The position numbers were made by a program, and so were the translations under genes. A DNA stretch of 6,538 nt from Nitrospiraceae bacterium (GTDB lineage: Bacteria > Nitrospirota > Nitrospiria > Nitrospirales > UBA8639): assembly GCA_003523945.1 (NCBI GenBank), contig DOFS01000631.1:1-6538 (forward strand). Direction: 5' to 3'. Below, one piece after another: positions 6,252 through 6,538 of this stretch. Positions within the stretch are counted from its first letter, which is position 1. The number at the start of each line of letters is the position of its first letter. Under the pieces are notes generated by a model. That model was not told where the DNA came from. It ran no database searches and saw only the letters and a program-made list of their open reading frames with translations.

Positions 6252-6538
6252 TCTCCCTATATTTTTTTGATCTTGTGGTACTGATTGAGCAAGGTAAATG
6301 CCAAAATGATTGATGGTATGTCTGTTGAATTTATTTAGCTATTTCATAGGCTTACATATATCAAAAGAAAATGGATCTATCCTCAACTATGGAAACGTGC
6401 GAATTTCTATAGTAAAGACTGTGCGTAATCGCTCGAATTAGGGAGCTAATCGATACAATTGGATGGGAAGAACAAAAACAAGATCGGTTATCAGTGGAGT
6501 AGGGGTAAGACCGTCCAGAGCATTGGTAAGAAAAAAAG
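6252..6538. other. AT-rich spacer without a recognisable gene
   Basis: No ORF with a credible ribosome site was found on either strand between the mini-ORFs and the window end. The stretch holds the inverted repeat at 6386-6413 and a smaller one, ATTAG-GGAG-CTAAT, at 6437-6450. No convincing -35/-10 pair was seen for the mini-ORFs. It could hold a promoter region or a small RNA, but nothing here identifies one. Confidence 0.5.
6386..6413. repeat. 28-bp inverted repeat with 10-bp arms
   Basis: ACTATGGAAA and TTTCTATAGT pair over ten positions with a single G-T pair, around the 8-base loop CGTGCGAA. Read as plus-strand RNA it would fold with one G-U wobble. No T-run follows. It lies about 135 bases upstream of the mini-ORF pair and could be an operator or part of a structured RNA. 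Confidence 0.4.

Overview
The window carries six ordinary protein genes, one of them cut by the window edge, plus three candidate mini-ORFs. Five of the six genes are on the minus strand. No rRNA, tRNA, CRISPR array or insertion sequence was seen. Base composition looks balanced in the genes and AT-richer in the last 600 bases. The gene mix is a BicA-like SulP transporter, an ArsB/NhaD permease, a Tll0287-type c-heme protein and an M90 peptidase. This suits a free-living Gram-negative-type autotroph or chemolithotroph. My best guess is a Nitrospira-like bacterium, but that is an impression from protein style and not a proven assignment.

Layout. Positions 1-882 (minus) hold most of an MtfA-type M90 zinc peptidase with two N-terminal membrane segments; its C-terminus lies outside the window. 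A divergent spacer of about 200 bases follows, with a 6-bp-arm inverted repeat and a possible 35-residue upstream ORF behind a perfect AGGAGG. Positions 1091-1552 (plus) encode a small secreted protein resembling the DUF4878/NTF2-like group. Facing it on the minus strand is a three-gene cluster, read from right to left. It consists of a SulP anion transporter with STAS domain closest to BicA (5137 to 3446), an ArsB/NhaD-superfamily permease (3402 to 2056) and a two-CBS-domain protein (2059 to 1610). The last two overlap by ATGA. Upstream, also on the minus strand, is a membrane-anchored c-type heme protein of the Tll0287-like family (5896 or 5941 to 5321). Beyond it lie about 600 bases without a conventional gene.

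How the genes may work together. BicA is a Na+-dependent bicarbonate symporter, and some ArsB/NhaD proteins are Na+/H+ antiporters. A BicA-like importer beside a possible Na+ exporter and an adenylate-sensing CBS protein suggests a Na+-coupled bicarbonate uptake module with Na+ recycling and energy-charge control. This is inference from family membership and gene order; the substrates are not shown by sequence alone.

The least explained part is 6110-6251. There two very short minus-strand ORFs (18 and 24 codons) sit one base apart. Each has its own Shine-Dalgarno-like sequence, and each would encode a single hydrophobic segment. They are the best candidates here for something undescribed.
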